DNA of 64,000 nt from Marinobacter persicus. Its GTDB lineage: Bacteria; Pseudomonadota; Gammaproteobacteria; Pseudomonadales; Oleiphilaceae. Where the stretch lies: the NCBI RefSeq assembly GCF_002934325.1, contig NZ_PTIV01000002.1, positions 124,001 to 188,000 on the forward strand. Direction: 5' to 3'. The position numbers were made by a program, and so were the translations under genes. The notes beneath the pieces were generated by a model, which made no database searches, was not told the DNA's origin, and saw only the letters and a list, made by a program, of their open reading frames with translations. Below are positions 15,074 to 24,137 of this stretch, piece by piece. Position 1 is the stretch's first letter. Every line of letters begins with the position of its first letter.

Positions 15074-17375
15074 GGTGCCCACCTCCTGTTTTCACGATGT
15101 TTTCCAGAACCTCTGCAGCGGCACCGGGCTCCCGGCAATCGACCAGCCAGCACTCCCGGGCTTCAACCCAGCTTGATAGGGCCGTAAACTCACCGGCGCT
15201 CAGGGGTCGGCCACCAACCCCACAACAGATCGGAAGCATGTGTTGGAGTACCTCGCCAACGGTCAGGCGGCGGGCGACGATCCTGGTCGTCGGGTTCTGC
15301 GGCAAGGGCGCGGGAATCAGGATGGCAGAGACAAAGCACGACCCACCGGTAGCCGGCGTGGCCAGTGGTTCCACGCGATCATAGGCACCCAGCAACAGCC
15401 CACGGCCAATGGTGGCTTGCAATGCACTGGACAGGCTTTCCTGCAGGCCCTGTCCTCCGGCAGCAACCATCACCGTCTGGCCTGCCACCCCCGGCATCAA
15501 CAGCACACTGGCATCCATGGCGATATCGCCTGGCCCAGGCGCCTCGCGCATCAGGCAGGTGAACAGCGCTTCGGACATAGCGCTCAGCGGCCGCCGGGAG
15601 ACCACCACCTCGCCATCCAGAATCATTGTGTAGCCCGGGGCATCCCGAACGATGCAAAGCTCGGGCAGGCTGTCCGGGGCAGGATGCTCCGTTACGTGGA
15701 ACCGCTCGATCATTGGGTGGATGTACTCACGCAATGGCATGCTGTCGACCTGCAAGCGCACCATGGCACGACCGGATTGCAGGACCGTCGATAGCCAGGT
15801 AACCGGCAGTTGAGGACGTTCTTCACGGGCCGCCTGTTCGCCTTGCCCGTCACCGAATTGACTGTCACTGGCTTGCACGAGGAAACGATTGCCAGCCCAA
15901 TCCGCCAGCGTATCCCAGACCTGTTGGCGAATAGGCCAGGCGTCCGGCGGGCCGGCCTGGGTGTGGAGCGCGGATTCGAGCAATGTCGAGGCAATTGCGT
16001 CCGGGCCGGCACCCTCCGTCGCCATCAACCAGATTACCGAGGCGGTTTCATTCAGGGCGCTGAAATGACCAAGGCGGGTGTCGTAGAGCAGGACCTGTTC
16101 ATCGGTGACCATTTCTTCGGCCACCCATCGCTCCATAGCGGGTTGGGGAAGTGGTTTCCCCGACAGGGACTGAGCCAACACCCAATCCTCAAGGCGGGGC
16201 AGGGCCATGTACGGCAGGTAGCGTGAGGGGGCCACACCCGGAATCAGATTTCTGAAGCCACCACTGCGGCTTAATTCTTCGCGGGTCTGCTGAATAACTT
16301 GTTGCTCCGGGGACTGGTCCGGTTCGCCTTTGATGGGCCGATTCAATCCCACCAGTTCCACGAGATCGGCCACCAGGCCGCCCTTGATGGTTTCCTCAAT
16401 CCGACCGCCACTTTCGGGGCCGGCACACACTTCCAGGGACGGGCTGAGGTTGCACTCCAGCACCCAGGGCTTTAGGTCCTCATCAATCAGGCAATCGATA
16501 CCCATCAGCTCATAGCAGCCCCGGGGATCGGCGCCAATGGCGCGGCACCGTTCACGCATGGGCTCCTGCGCGGCCAGACAAGTCAACGCCACTGCATCGT
16601 CAATGCGGGCAAACAGGGCCTGGTCGTCATGCCCCTGCTCACGCAGCCAGGCCCGGTAGCGGTCGAAATCGACGAACTCCACCGGCACTTCGGCCTCAAG
16701 ATTGAGCGCGTTGATATCCGGGTTAGTCAGGTAACTGTAGGGGTTGCTGGCGTTTTCATCGTTGTAGGGCAAGGAGGCCAGCTTGGCAAAACCCTGGTGA
16801 TAGACGTAAACCCGGAAGGGGGTCACGGAAGAAACCAGTACGTACAGGCGCAGCACATATTTGCGGCCGTGCATGGTGTGCGGATGTTCCAGATATTCCT
16901 GTATCAGCCAGGAGGCGTCCATGGGCACATTGGCGGGGTCATCGACCAACCGGATCCCCTTGCCCTTGGATGCATTCTTGGGCTTTAAAAGCCAGCGCTT
17001 TTCCGGGTTTTCCCACGCAGCCTGCTGGAAGTAGTGGTAATCCTCGGGCATGGAGTAGACATGGGGCATAAAATCCAGCCGCCGGGTCCGGGGGCCGACG
17101 CCTTTTTCCTGGCGTTGGACCCGGTCTTTCAGGTCCATCACACTTCGGTAAAGCCGACTTTTGACCGTCAGGACGTTATTGCCGGGGATGTGGTTGATCT
17201 TGCGCTCTGGCCCCACTTTCTCGAAATATTCAGGGCCCGGCATTCCGGTGTACCAGCAAGCCTGCCAGTCTTCCGCGCTTTTTGCCCTTTGCCATTGCGC
17301 CTTGTCCAGGGACGCTTCGAAAAAGCGATCCTGCTCATAGGAGCGGTTGCCACCCATCCAGTAGTGCCGTGTCAT
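15048..17375 (-). CDS. Tubulin-tyrosine-ligase-like ATP-grasp enzyme fused to PqqD-like and HprK-like domains
   Basis: The 775-residue protein has three regions. Residues 60-345 match the TTL/TTLL ATP-grasp fold: WLLKPKNASKGKGI (127-141), IQEYLEHPHTMHGRKYVLRL (158-177), YHQGFAKLA, LTNPDI, and YELMGIDCLIDEDLKPWVLE followed by CNLSPS with E307 and N309 as Mg-ATP ligands. Residues 420-500 resemble PqqD/RRE peptide-binding domains (EQVLLYDTRLGHFSALNETA, then VIWLMATEG). Residues 525-775 resemble the PqqD-linked HprK-related proteins, but the P-loop position reads MPGVAGQTVMVAAGG, so kinase activity is doubtful. TTL-family enzymes ligate an amino acid to a protein carboxylate. The ATG at 17375 was chosen; an open frame continues to 17933 but would run over the divergent gene. 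Confidence 0.8.
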   Translation of the reverse strand: MTRHYWMGGNRSYEQDRFFEASLDKAQWQRAKSAEDWQACWYTGMPGPEYFEKVGPERKINHIPGNNVLTVKSRLYRSVMDLKDRVQRQEKGVGPRTRRLDFMPHVYSMPEDYHYFQQAAWENPEKRWLLKPKNASKGKGIRLVDDPANVPMDASWLIQEYLEHPHTMHGRKYVLRLYVLVSSVTPFRVYVYHQGFAKLASLPYNDENASNPYSYLTNPDINALNLEAEVPVEFVDFDRYRAWLREQGHDDQALFARIDDAVALTCLAAQEPMRERCRAIGADPRGCYELMGIDCLIDEDLKPWVLECNLSPSLEVCAGPESGGRIEETIKGGLVADLVELVGLNRPIKGEPDQSPEQQVIQQTREELSRSGGFRNLIPGVAPSRYLPYMALPRLEDWVLAQSLSGKPLPQPAMERWVAEEMVTDEQVLLYDTRLGHFSALNETASVIWLMATEGAGPDAIASTLLESALHTQAGPPDAWPIRQQVWDTLADWAGNRFLVQASDSQFGDGQGEQAAREERPQLPVTWLSTVLQSGRAMVRLQVDSMPLREYIHPMIERFHVTEHPAPDSLPELCIVRDAPGYTMILDGEVVVSRRPLSAMSEALFTCLMREAPGPGDIAMDASVLLMPGVAGQTVMVAAGGQGLQESLSSALQATIGRGLLLGAYDRVEPLATPATGGSCFVSAILIPAPLPQNPTTRIVARRLTVGEVLQHMLPICCGVGGRPLSAGEFTALSSWVEARECWLVDCREPGAAAEVLENIVKTGGGHHDFARLEG

Positions 17376-17607
17376 GGTTCCGACTCTCCGTTCCGGTTGT
17401 CCATTGCCTGCTGTTGCCGGGCTATTGCTGGCGTTCATCCCGACAGACACCTGACAATGGCAACTGTTACAACCAACGGTGACATTTCCGCCACAAACGC
17501 CCCGGTTCCGTTTATCAGGTCTGTAACAACTTGATCCCGAAAGTGTCCAAGGGGCGGGTACAATGCTCGTCATGGGCTGCGGAGAATCCCAAACCAGGAA
17601 TTCCTTA

Positions 17608-18279
17608 ATGATCTTTCGAGCATCCATAATGGCCATCGTGATTCTGGCTCTCGCAGCCGCATGGTGGCTGTTACAAGCTTTGGGCATGCCGGCGAGCCTG
17701 ACTTCCCAAACACTGACTGACTGGCTGAACCAGGAGGGCGCGGCAGGGCCAGCGCTGCTGATGCTGCTCATGGTCATTGCCGTGATTGTCGGCCCTATTC
17801 CAACCTTGCCAATCAGTGCGACCGCAGGGCTGGCGTTTGGCCTGATAAAAGGAACACTCATCGCGGCCACCGGGGCCCTGCTGGGGGCACTTTTGGCCTT
17901 CTGGATCGCTCGCTTGCTGGGCCGAGACGCCATCCTTCGCCACTTCCCAGATAATCCGATTCTCGCGGAAGGCGGCTCTCAACGTTTTTTGACCATCGCC
18001 ATTCTCCTGACCCGTGCGATTCCCATCTTTTCATTCGCCCTGATCAGCTATGCCGCGGGCGTTACGGCCATTCATACCTGGCGTTTTGCGCTTGCAACCT
18101 TCTTTGGCATGCTGCCCATGACGATGGTTTTTGCCGGTCTTGGTACCACCTTTGAACTAAACCCGGTACTGACGGTGGTGGCGGGGTTGGCTATTCTGGC
18201 CGTGATGGCGTGGCTGCCCTGGTCCATCAGCCGACACCCGGAGTCAAGGCTTGCCCGCTGGCTCCACCTTCGACAGTAA
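17608..18279 (+). CDS. TVP38/TMEM64 (VTT, DedA-like) membrane protein
   Basis: This 223-residue integral membrane protein has about six hydrophobic segments and the VTT-domain features LPISATAGLAFGLIKGTLIA, ATGALLGALLAFWIAR, and LLTRAIPIFSFALISYAAG. Such proteins act in membrane lipid or solute handling; the exact role here is unknown. The ATG at 17608 with AGGA 8 nt upstream was preferred over 17563. It is divergent from the TTL-like gene across a 232-bp spacer, so the two may share regulation. A second VTT domain in this window is fused to a reductase (7019-9196). Confidence 0.85.
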   Translation: MIFRASIMAIVILALAAAWWLLQALGMPASLTSQTLTDWLNQEGAAGPALLMLLMVIAVIVGPIPTLPISATAGLAFGLIKGTLIAATGALLGALLAFWIARLLGRDAILRHFPDNPILAEGGSQRFLTIAILLTRAIPIFSFALISYAAGVTAIHTWRFALATFFGMLPMTMVFAGLGTTFELNPVLTVVAGLAILAVMAWLPWSISRHPESRLARWLHLRQ

Positions 18280-18316
18280 CGGTCATTTATCGGGATAAGG
18301 AAACAATGGAGCCCGT

Positions 18317-18332
18317 TTTTTGAGCAATCGCT
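18317..18332 (+). promoter_or_regulatory. Second copy of 16-mer TTTTTGAGCAATCGCT
   Basis: This exact copy of the 16-mer found before the ECF sigma gene (10164-10179) lies 48 bp upstream of the HAD gene ATG. It could be part of a common promoter or operator. No partner half-site is evident here. Confidence 0.35.
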
Positions 18333-18379
18333 CATAACCGAGTAAGGTAGCAGGTAATCGTTTTCCTGGAGGCCTGATG

Positions 18380-19066
18380 ATGAATCCTGAAAAGCCCGTA
18401 CTTGTCTTCGACGTTATCGAAACCATCTTTTCCCTGGAGGGCCTGTCCAATGCCTTCCAGTCGCTCGGCCTGCCCGAACACACCAAAGACCTGTTCTTCG
18501 CTCAACTGCTACGGGATGCATTTGCCGTATCCGCCACCGGTACCTATGTGCCCTTCATCGACGTGGCCCGGGGGACGCTGGAGGTTGTGCTGACCAACTT
18601 TGGCGTTTCCTCGACTGCGTCAGCGATAGAGCGGATTTTGCCGGTGTTTGGGCAGCTCGACGCCCACCCGGATGTCCGGGAAGCGTTGGCGCTGGCCAAG
18701 GCCAGAAAAATGGACGTGGTGTTCTTTACCAACGGCTCAAAAGGCAACACCGAGGCATTGATCACTAGAAACGCGCTGGACGAGCTGGTCGATCACGTTG
18801 TTTCAATCGACGCCTTTGGCCAATGGAAACCGAAACAAACCGTTTATCAGGAAGCCGTCCGGAGCGTGGGGGGCGAAACCGCACGTTCGGCGATGATTGC
18901 CGCCCATGCGTGGGATACAAACGGAGCCATGAACGCGGGCATGCTCGCGGGTTGGGTGCGCCGGCAGGACAGCGTTTACCACCCCGCCATGCGCAGACCC
19001 GGGTTCAACTCCGACAGCCTTATAGAACTGGTCGACAAGATGTCGGAAGCCTTGCCTGAAACGTAA
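18380..19066 (+). CDS. HAD-superfamily haloacid dehalogenase-like hydrolase (type II)
   Basis: The 228-residue protein has HAD motifs in order: nucleophile Asp in VFDVIETIFSLEGL, motif II FFTNGS, motif III lysine in WKPKQTVYQEA, and motif IV AHAWDTNGAMNAGM. This pattern fits L-2-haloacid dehalogenase-like enzymes. The second ATG of an ATGATG pair has GGAGG 7 nt upstream. It lies next to, and converges on, the ssuACBF sulfonate operon. The natural substrate is not evident. Confidence 0.82.
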   Translation: MNPEKPVLVFDVIETIFSLEGLSNAFQSLGLPEHTKDLFFAQLLRDAFAVSATGTYVPFIDVARGTLEVVLTNFGVSSTASAIERILPVFGQLDAHPDVREALALAKARKMDVVFFTNGSKGNTEALITRNALDELVDHVVSIDAFGQWKPKQTVYQEAVRSVGGETARSAMIAAHAWDTNGAMNAGMLAGWVRRQDSVYHPAMRRPGFNSDSLIELVDKMSEALPET

Positions 19067-19078
19067 AGAACAGAATCG

Positions 19079-19294
19079 TCACAGTCTCGCTAATGCCACT
19101 TCTGTTGCCTTGACGAAAGCCAGCACATCCGAGCCTGTTTTCAGACCGAGTTCTTTTACAGAGCGAGTGGTAATCACCGAGGTGACAATACCACCCGGTG
19201 TTTCCACATCGACCTCGGACAGCACCGGGCCCTCATTAATGGCCACTACCTGGCCACGGAACTGGTTACGGGGGTTCAGTTGTTGAATACTCAT
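19079..19294 (-). CDS. ssuF: SsuF-like TOBE/Mop-domain molybdopterin-binding-type protein
   Basis: The 71-residue protein is a single TOBE/Mop domain (NQFRGQVVAINEGPVLSEVD, TRSVKELGLKTGSDVLAFVK), a small oligomerising oxyanion-binding fold. In Pseudomonas putida a similar small gene, ssuF, ends the ssuEADCBF sulfonate operon and is needed for sulfonate growth; position and size match here. It follows ssuB by 45 bp on the same strand. GAGAGGAAACC precedes the ATG. Confidence 0.8.
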   Translation of the reverse strand: MSIQQLNPRNQFRGQVVAINEGPVLSEVDVETPGGIVTSVITTRSVKELGLKTGSDVLAFVKATEVALARL

Positions 19295-19339
19295 GTTGGT
19301 TTCCTCTCACTCTTGTAAATCAGTTTCAGATTGATCAAT

Positions 19340-20155
19340 TCAATTGGAAATGGCCAGATAGCCGGAATCTGGCCTTGCGGCCTCCCACTTATGCCTGGGC
19401 AGGCTCTTGTCTGCCGGTTCCACCGGCACCCCGGTAAGGTATTCAAGCAAGCGGGCCTCATAGCCCACGAATATCGGGTCGGTCGCCACCCGGGGTCTTG
19501 GCAACCGGATGTTGATGTCCAGGCCAATAGCACCGTCATCAAGAACGATTACCCGATCCGCCAACATAACTGCTTCGCTGACATCATGAGTCACCATTAC
19601 CAGGGTGAAGCCATGCTCCTGCCAGAGGCTTTCGATCAGCCGATGCATGGTGGACCGGGTAAGCGCATCCAGCGCCCCCAAAGGCTCGTCAAGCAGTAGC
19701 AATTCCGGACGGTGAGCCAGTGCCCGAGCCAGTGCCACGCGCTGCTTCTGGCCACCAGACAGGCTTGCCGGCCAGTTCTGCGCCTTGCTGTCCAGCTCGA
19801 CTTCATGCAAGGCAAATTTTGCTTCGACGGGCTCCACACTGCCGATTCCCACATTCTCGACCACGGTTTTCCACGGCAGCAGGCGAGGCTCCTGATACAT
19901 CATCCGGACACTGTGATCTCTCGATCCTTCCGATTCGCCAACAAAGTCGAGTTTTCCACCGTCGGGCTCATCAAGCGCCGCCAGCAGCCGTAGCAACGTA
20001 CTCTTGCCACAACCACTTCGCCCAATAATGACCAGGCTCTCGCCCGCCTGAATATCCAGATCAAGGCCTTTCAGAACCTTGAGATCGCCAAACTGCCTCT
20101 GAAGGTTGCGGGTGGTAATACCCACTCCCCACTTGGCCGGTGCCTGTTTCGCCAT
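19340..20155 (-). CDS. ssuB: Aliphatic sulfonate ABC transporter ATP-binding protein SsuB
   Basis: This 271-residue ABC ATPase powers sulfonate import. It has Walker A GRSGCGKST, signature LSGGQKQR, Walker B LLLLDEPLGALD, and switch His in VMVTHDVSEAV. The C-terminal extension after residue 215 is typical of SsuB/TauB-type subunits. The ATG at 20155 lies 5 bp after the ssuC stop; an open frame extends upstream into ssuC but is not needed. Specificity for sulfonates is inferred from ssuA, ssuF and the linked ssuD and ssuE genes. Confidence 0.93.
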   Translation of the reverse strand: MAKQAPAKWGVGITTRNLQRQFGDLKVLKGLDLDIQAGESLVIIGRSGCGKSTLLRLLAALDEPDGGKLDFVGESEGSRDHSVRMMYQEPRLLPWKTVVENVGIGSVEPVEAKFALHEVELDSKAQNWPASLSGGQKQRVALARALAHRPELLLLDEPLGALDALTRSTMHRLIESLWQEHGFTLVMVTHDVSEAVMLADRVIVLDDGAIGLDINIRLPRPRVATDPIFVGYEARLLEYLTGVPVEPADKSLPRHKWEAARPDSGYLAISN

Positions 20156-20160
20156 AATGT

Positions 20161-20952
20161 TCAAGCCCCCTGTCCACGTTGATAAGCCGGGTGCCAGCGC
20201 AGCCACCAGAGTTCCAGCCCCTTGGCACTTATATCCGCCAGTTTGCCGAGTACGGCGTAAAGCAGGATGGCGACCAGCACCACATCCGTCTGCATGAATT
20301 CCCGGGCATCCATCGCCAGGTACCCGATGCCGTCGGTCGCGGAAATGGTTTCCGAGACAATCAGCGTCAGCCACATGAAGCCGAGGGCGAACCGCACACC
20401 CACCAGAATCGATGGCAAGGCGCCCGGCAACACCACATGCCAGAACAGCGCAAAGCCCCTGACGCCGTATGACCGGGCCATCTCCAGCAATTGCGTGTCC
20501 ACGTTGCGGATACCGTGATAGGTGTTCAGGTAGATCGGGAACACACTGCCCAGGGCCACCAGGAAAATTTTCGCGGTTTCATCAATTCCGAACCACAGGA
20601 TCACCAGCGGAATCAACGCCAGGTGCGGAATGTTCCGCACCATCTGCAGCGTGCTGTCCAGCAGCAGGGAAAGCCAGCGGGACAACCCGGTGGCAAACCC
20701 CAGGGCCAGGCCAAGGCCACCACCGATCACAAAGCCAATGGCGGCACGTTCAAAACTGCTTTTCAGGTGGAACCAGAGCTCCCCCGATGCCGTCAGGCGC
20801 CAGCCGGCGGCCACGACATCCGTCGGTGCCGGCAGTACCCTGGCGGTAATCCAGCCCAGCTGCGCCCCGGTTTGCCAGGTCAGTAGCAGCGCCACTGGCA
20901 CGATCCAGGGCAGAAAGCCTGCCAGTGCCCGGTTACGTATGGATAGCGACAT
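20161..20952 (-). CDS. ssuC: Aliphatic sulfonate ABC transporter permease SsuC
   Basis: This 263-residue inner-membrane permease has about six helices and the BPD_transp_1 EAA-type loop GVRGFALFWHVVLPGALPSI, which docks SsuB. TauC/SsuC-like features include IPHLALIPLVILWFGIDETAK and FMWLTLIVSETISATDGIGY. AGGAGG lies 8 nt before the ATG. It sits between ssuA (21 bp upstream) and ssuB (5 bp downstream) in one operon. Confidence 0.93.
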   Translation of the reverse strand: MSLSIRNRALAGFLPWIVPVALLLTWQTGAQLGWITARVLPAPTDVVAAGWRLTASGELWFHLKSSFERAAIGFVIGGGLGLALGFATGLSRWLSLLLDSTLQMVRNIPHLALIPLVILWFGIDETAKIFLVALGSVFPIYLNTYHGIRNVDTQLLEMARSYGVRGFALFWHVVLPGALPSILVGVRFALGFMWLTLIVSETISATDGIGYLAMDAREFMQTDVVLVAILLYAVLGKLADISAKGLELWWLRWHPAYQRGQGA

Positions 20953-20973
20953 CGCTTCTGCCTCCTGATCGGC

Positions 20974-21975
20974 TTACTGTGCGTTACGGGCAACCGACGC
21001 AGGACTTTGCCAGAGCACCGAGTCGATGTTGATTTCACGGGGAATCAGGTTCAGCTCGTAAAACACATCGGCAATGGTCTGCTGGGCTGCACCAATCCGT
21101 GGAGTGATCCGGGTCGCGCCGTAGGCATAACGATCAACCGCCAAGCGGAGTGATTCTTTCGATATACCCGTCTCCTTGTGCAGAATGTCGACAACTTCCC
21201 GCGGATGGTCCTTGGCCCAGGCGTCCAGCTCGGCCAATGAGTCGATCACCTCATTAACGATGCCGGGATACCGCTCGGCAAAAGGCCGGGACGCAAGATA
21301 AATCTGGTGGTTATCCACCAGCCCCTCGCCATCACGCAGCGAGCGCGCGCCGGCAATTTCCGCGTCCGCCTGGTACGGATCCCAGATGACCCAGGCATCC
21401 ACATCACCACGATCAAACGCCGTGCGGGCATCGCCCGGTTTGATATAGACCGGCTTGATGTCTCGAATTGACAAATTGGCCTCTTCCAGCGCCCGCACCA
21501 ACAGGTAGTGCACGTTAGATCCCTTGTTCAGCGCCACTCGCTTGCCTTTCAGATCCGCTACGGACTGAATCGGTGAGTCGGCTTTCACCAAAATTGCTTC
21601 ACCCTTGGGTGCGGGTGACTCGTTTGCCACATAAACCAGATCCGCTCCGGCGGCCTGGGCAAAAATGGGCGGGGTTTCACCCGTGGTGCCGAAATCCACG
21701 CTGCCCACATTAAGGCCTTCCAGCAGTTGCGGGCCGGCGGGGAACTCGATCCACTTTACGTCAAAACCCTGTTCGGCAAGCTGCGGCTCCAGAGTGCCCC
21801 GGGCCTTGAGCAGGATCAGGGTGCCGTATTTCTGGTAACCGATGCGCAGGGTGTCTTCCTCTACTTCTGCGCTGGCGCCCAGCGGTGTCAGCAGCAGAGC
21901 GCTTGATGCCAGCAGGCCGATAAATGCCCGGCGACTGGTCCGTAGTCTGTTTCTCAGTGAAGTTTGTTTAGCCAC
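20974..21975 (-). CDS. ssuA: Aliphatic sulfonate-binding periplasmic protein SsuA
   Basis: This is the NMT1/SsuA-type binding protein that delivers sulfonates to SsuCB. The N-terminus carries a Tat-like SRRAFIG before a hydrophobic stretch ending in GASA, so export is likely. The family pattern is clear: LRIGYQKYGTLILLKARGTL, VDFGTTGETPP, LKGKRVALNKGSNVHYLL, and VDAWVIWDPY. The GTG at 21975 has GGAG 9 nt upstream; an ATG at 21990 is an alternative. It is the first gene of the ssuACBF unit and is divergent from an alpha/beta hydrolase. Confidence 0.93.
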   Translation of the reverse strand: MAKQTSLRNRLRTSRRAFIGLLASSALLLTPLGASAEVEEDTLRIGYQKYGTLILLKARGTLEPQLAEQGFDVKWIEFPAGPQLLEGLNVGSVDFGTTGETPPIFAQAAGADLVYVANESPAPKGEAILVKADSPIQSVADLKGKRVALNKGSNVHYLLVRALEEANLSIRDIKPVYIKPGDARTAFDRGDVDAWVIWDPYQADAEIAGARSLRDGEGLVDNHQIYLASRPFAERYPGIVNEVIDSLAELDAWAKDHPREVVDILHKETGISKESLRLAVDRYAYGATRITPRIGAAQQTIADVFYELNLIPREINIDSVLWQSPASVARNAQ

Positions 21976-22236
21976 AACAGTGATCTCCATCCGTTCGATG
22001 ATTTCTGGGCCGGTATCAGCCCCGTTTCGTGGAGACCAAGCTACCAGCGCTTCCGGTCGGCCCAAACCAACTTATCGTGCAGAGCTTCTGAATAAATCAT
22101 CTATTACCGAAATCGCGACTTTCCCTGGGTTTTATGCGTTTCCAGAATAATGAATTCAGAAATGGTTGGTTCGTACACGCCAGCAACACCGGTAAGGTGA
22201 GCTCATTGACAATCAGGCAGAATTGGAGGAAACCCC

Positions 22237-22851
22237 ATGTCCGAGGAAATCGGTTATCTGATCATTCCCGGCTGGAACGGGTCTGGCGCCCACCACTGGC
22301 AAAGCCACTGGCAACTTCTGTTGCCCAACAGCAAGCGGATTCATGTGGCGAGCTGGTCACAGCCGGACCCGGAAGACTGGATTGAGGCCATCGACCGGGA
22401 TGTTCGCAATGCCCCCACAGACAAGGTCGTGCTGGTTGCACACAGCCTGGGCTGCGTCGCGGTGGCGCATTGGTCACGTCGGTATGGTGCTGAACGCGCC
22501 AATCGAATTAAAAGTGCACTGCTGGTTGCACCCGCGGATACCGAAAGGGATTCCGCCCCCGATGCGCTGCGCCCCTTCGCGCCCATTCCCGACGACTACT
22601 TTCCATTTCCGTCCCTGGTGGTGGGTTCCACCAACGACCGGGCCGCATCGGCGAACCGGGCACGGGACCTGGCCCTGCACTGGGGTAGCGAATTCGAGCT
22701 TTTACCGGGTGTTGGCCATGTCAATACCGAATCCGGCCACCAGCGGTGGATTGAGGGGTTGCGATACCTCGCCAGAGCCTCCCGCGAGCCGGCGCCGAGG
22801 GTACTGGTGGCCCAGAGTCAAAGCCTGTCGCCGCAGCTGATCAGTTACTGA
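22237..22851 (+). CDS. RBBP9/YdeN-family alpha/beta hydrolase
   Basis: The 204-residue protein opens with the family signature GYLIIPGWNGSGAHHWQSHW. The nucleophile elbow is VLVAHSLGC (Ser), the acid lies near VVGSTNDRAAS, and the catalytic His is in LLPGVGHVNTESG, so the triad is complete. It is probably a soluble serine hydrolase of unknown substrate. GGAGG lies 7 nt before the ATG. It is divergent from ssuA over 261 bp and converges on the cysB-like regulator, with a G9 run at 22870-22878 in between. Confidence 0.85.
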   Translation: MSEEIGYLIIPGWNGSGAHHWQSHWQLLLPNSKRIHVASWSQPDPEDWIEAIDRDVRNAPTDKVVLVAHSLGCVAVAHWSRRYGAERANRIKSALLVAPADTERDSAPDALRPFAPIPDDYFPFPSLVVGSTNDRAASANRARDLALHWGSEFELLPGVGHVNTESGHQRWIEGLRYLARASREPAPRVLVAQSQSLSPQLISY

Positions 22852-22952
22852 AAAAAGAGCAGTGTGTGAGGGGGGGGGAGGAGGAACCAATCAAGAAAAA
22901 CTCATATCATTGTTAGAAAACCGACGGAGCGGGCAACGGTGCCGACGCCCGC

Positions 22953-23885
22953 TCAGCGACCGGAAGGAAGTGCCAACCGCCCGGCCACAACCTCCTCGGT
23001 CAGCTCCGGAGCGCACAGCTGAATAAACTGGAAGGCATAGTTACGCAACAGATTGCCGCGACGGATACCGATTCGTGTCTGCTTTTCTTCGAACAGGTGA
23101 TCGGTATTGAGCAGCTGTAACCCCGAATCCCGGGCAGGGTTAAACGCTACTGATGCGATGATGCCTATGCCCAGGCGCAATTCCACGTAGGACTTGATCA
23201 CATCCGCGTCCAGGGCGGTCATGATAATTTCAGGCCGCAGGTTCTCGGTGGCAAACGCCTTCTCGATAGAAGCCCGGCCCGTGAAACCCTCGTGGTACGT
23301 GATGATGGGGTAATGCTGGATGTCTTCCAGTGTCAGCCGTTCTATTTCCGTCAGCGGATGCAGTTTAGGCACCACCACACCGTGGTGCCAGCGGTGGTAC
23401 GGGAAAGACACCAGCTGCGGAATATCGCCCAGGGCCTCGGTGGCAACGCCAATGTCCGCCTCGCCACTGAGCAGCATGCTGACAATTTCATCCGGGCTAC
23501 CCTGATGCAGGCGCAACCGCACCTTTGGAAATTGCTGCTTGAACCGACTGACCACCTCGGGCAATGCATATCGCGCCTGGGTATGGGTAGTGGCGATGGT
23601 AAGCTCGCCGGAGTCCTGTTCCTGATAGTGCTCGGCCAGGTTTTTGATGTTACGGGCATCCATCAGCATACGCTCCACATAAACCAGCATCTGCTGACCG
23701 GGCTCGGTCAGCCCCAGCAAGCGCTTACCTTTTCGGACATAAAGCTCAACACCCAGTTCCTCCTCCAGATCCTTGATGTGCTTTGACACACCAGACTGTG
23801 AGGTAAACAGGGCATTGGCCACTTCCGTCAGATTAAAATTCTGCCGGGCGGTCTCCCGCACGATGCGTAGTTGCTGAAAATTCAC
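22953..23885 (-). CDS. cysB: CysB/Cbl-type LysR transcriptional regulator of sulfur metabolism
   Basis: This 310-residue LysR regulator has an N-terminal helix-turn-helix (LTEVANALFTSQSGVSKHIK) and an effector domain with the CysB signature TTHTQARYALP, the sulfate/N-acetylserine pocket. CysB activates cysteine biosynthesis and sulfate uptake under sulfur limitation; Cbl and SsuR are paralogues for sulfonates. I cannot separate CysB from Cbl by eye. The start is a GTG. It lies between ssuACBF and ssuD, in the middle of the sulfur genes it probably controls. Confidence 0.88.
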   Translation of the reverse strand: MNFQQLRIVRETARQNFNLTEVANALFTSQSGVSKHIKDLEEELGVELYVRKGKRLLGLTEPGQQMLVYVERMLMDARNIKNLAEHYQEQDSGELTIATTHTQARYALPEVVSRFKQQFPKVRLRLHQGSPDEIVSMLLSGEADIGVATEALGDIPQLVSFPYHRWHHGVVVPKLHPLTEIERLTLEDIQHYPIITYHEGFTGRASIEKAFATENLRPEIIMTALDADVIKSYVELRLGIGIIASVAFNPARDSGLQLLNTDHLFEEKQTRIGIRRGNLLRNYAFQFIQLCAPELTEEVVAGRLALPSGR

Positions 23886-24060
23886 GGACTGCTTTCCCTA
23901 CTCAACGATAAAACACCTGACGATACACCGCCAGAAAGTAATAAAAACAAATTCGATGATATCTTTGAAGTCTAAGGCAGGCAGCAAGACAAACCGAATA
24001 ATATTTACTGAATTACTAAGCGCTTTTTTTCATAAGGCGCTTTCTGGTCCGGTCAGGCAC

Positions 24061-24091
24061 AAAAAAAGGGCCGGACAACGAGTGTCCGGCC
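24061..24091 (-). terminator. Intrinsic terminator after ssuD
   Basis: GGCCGGACA (24069-24077) pairs with TGTCCGGCC (24083-24091). On the minus strand this is followed by seven T residues (complement of A at 24061-24067). It lies 46 bp downstream of the ssuD stop. A weaker AAGCGC/GCGCTT hairpin lies further along (24018-24042). Confidence 0.92.
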
Positions 24092-24137
24092 AAACGGAGA
24101 GTGCCACGATGAGCACACCACTGAGAGATTCAAAGTT

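Noticed and set aside
22870..22878. G9 homopolymer as a phase-variable switch
   Set aside because: It lies in a 101-bp convergent intergenic gap, not in a promoter or coding start, so slippage would have no obvious effect.
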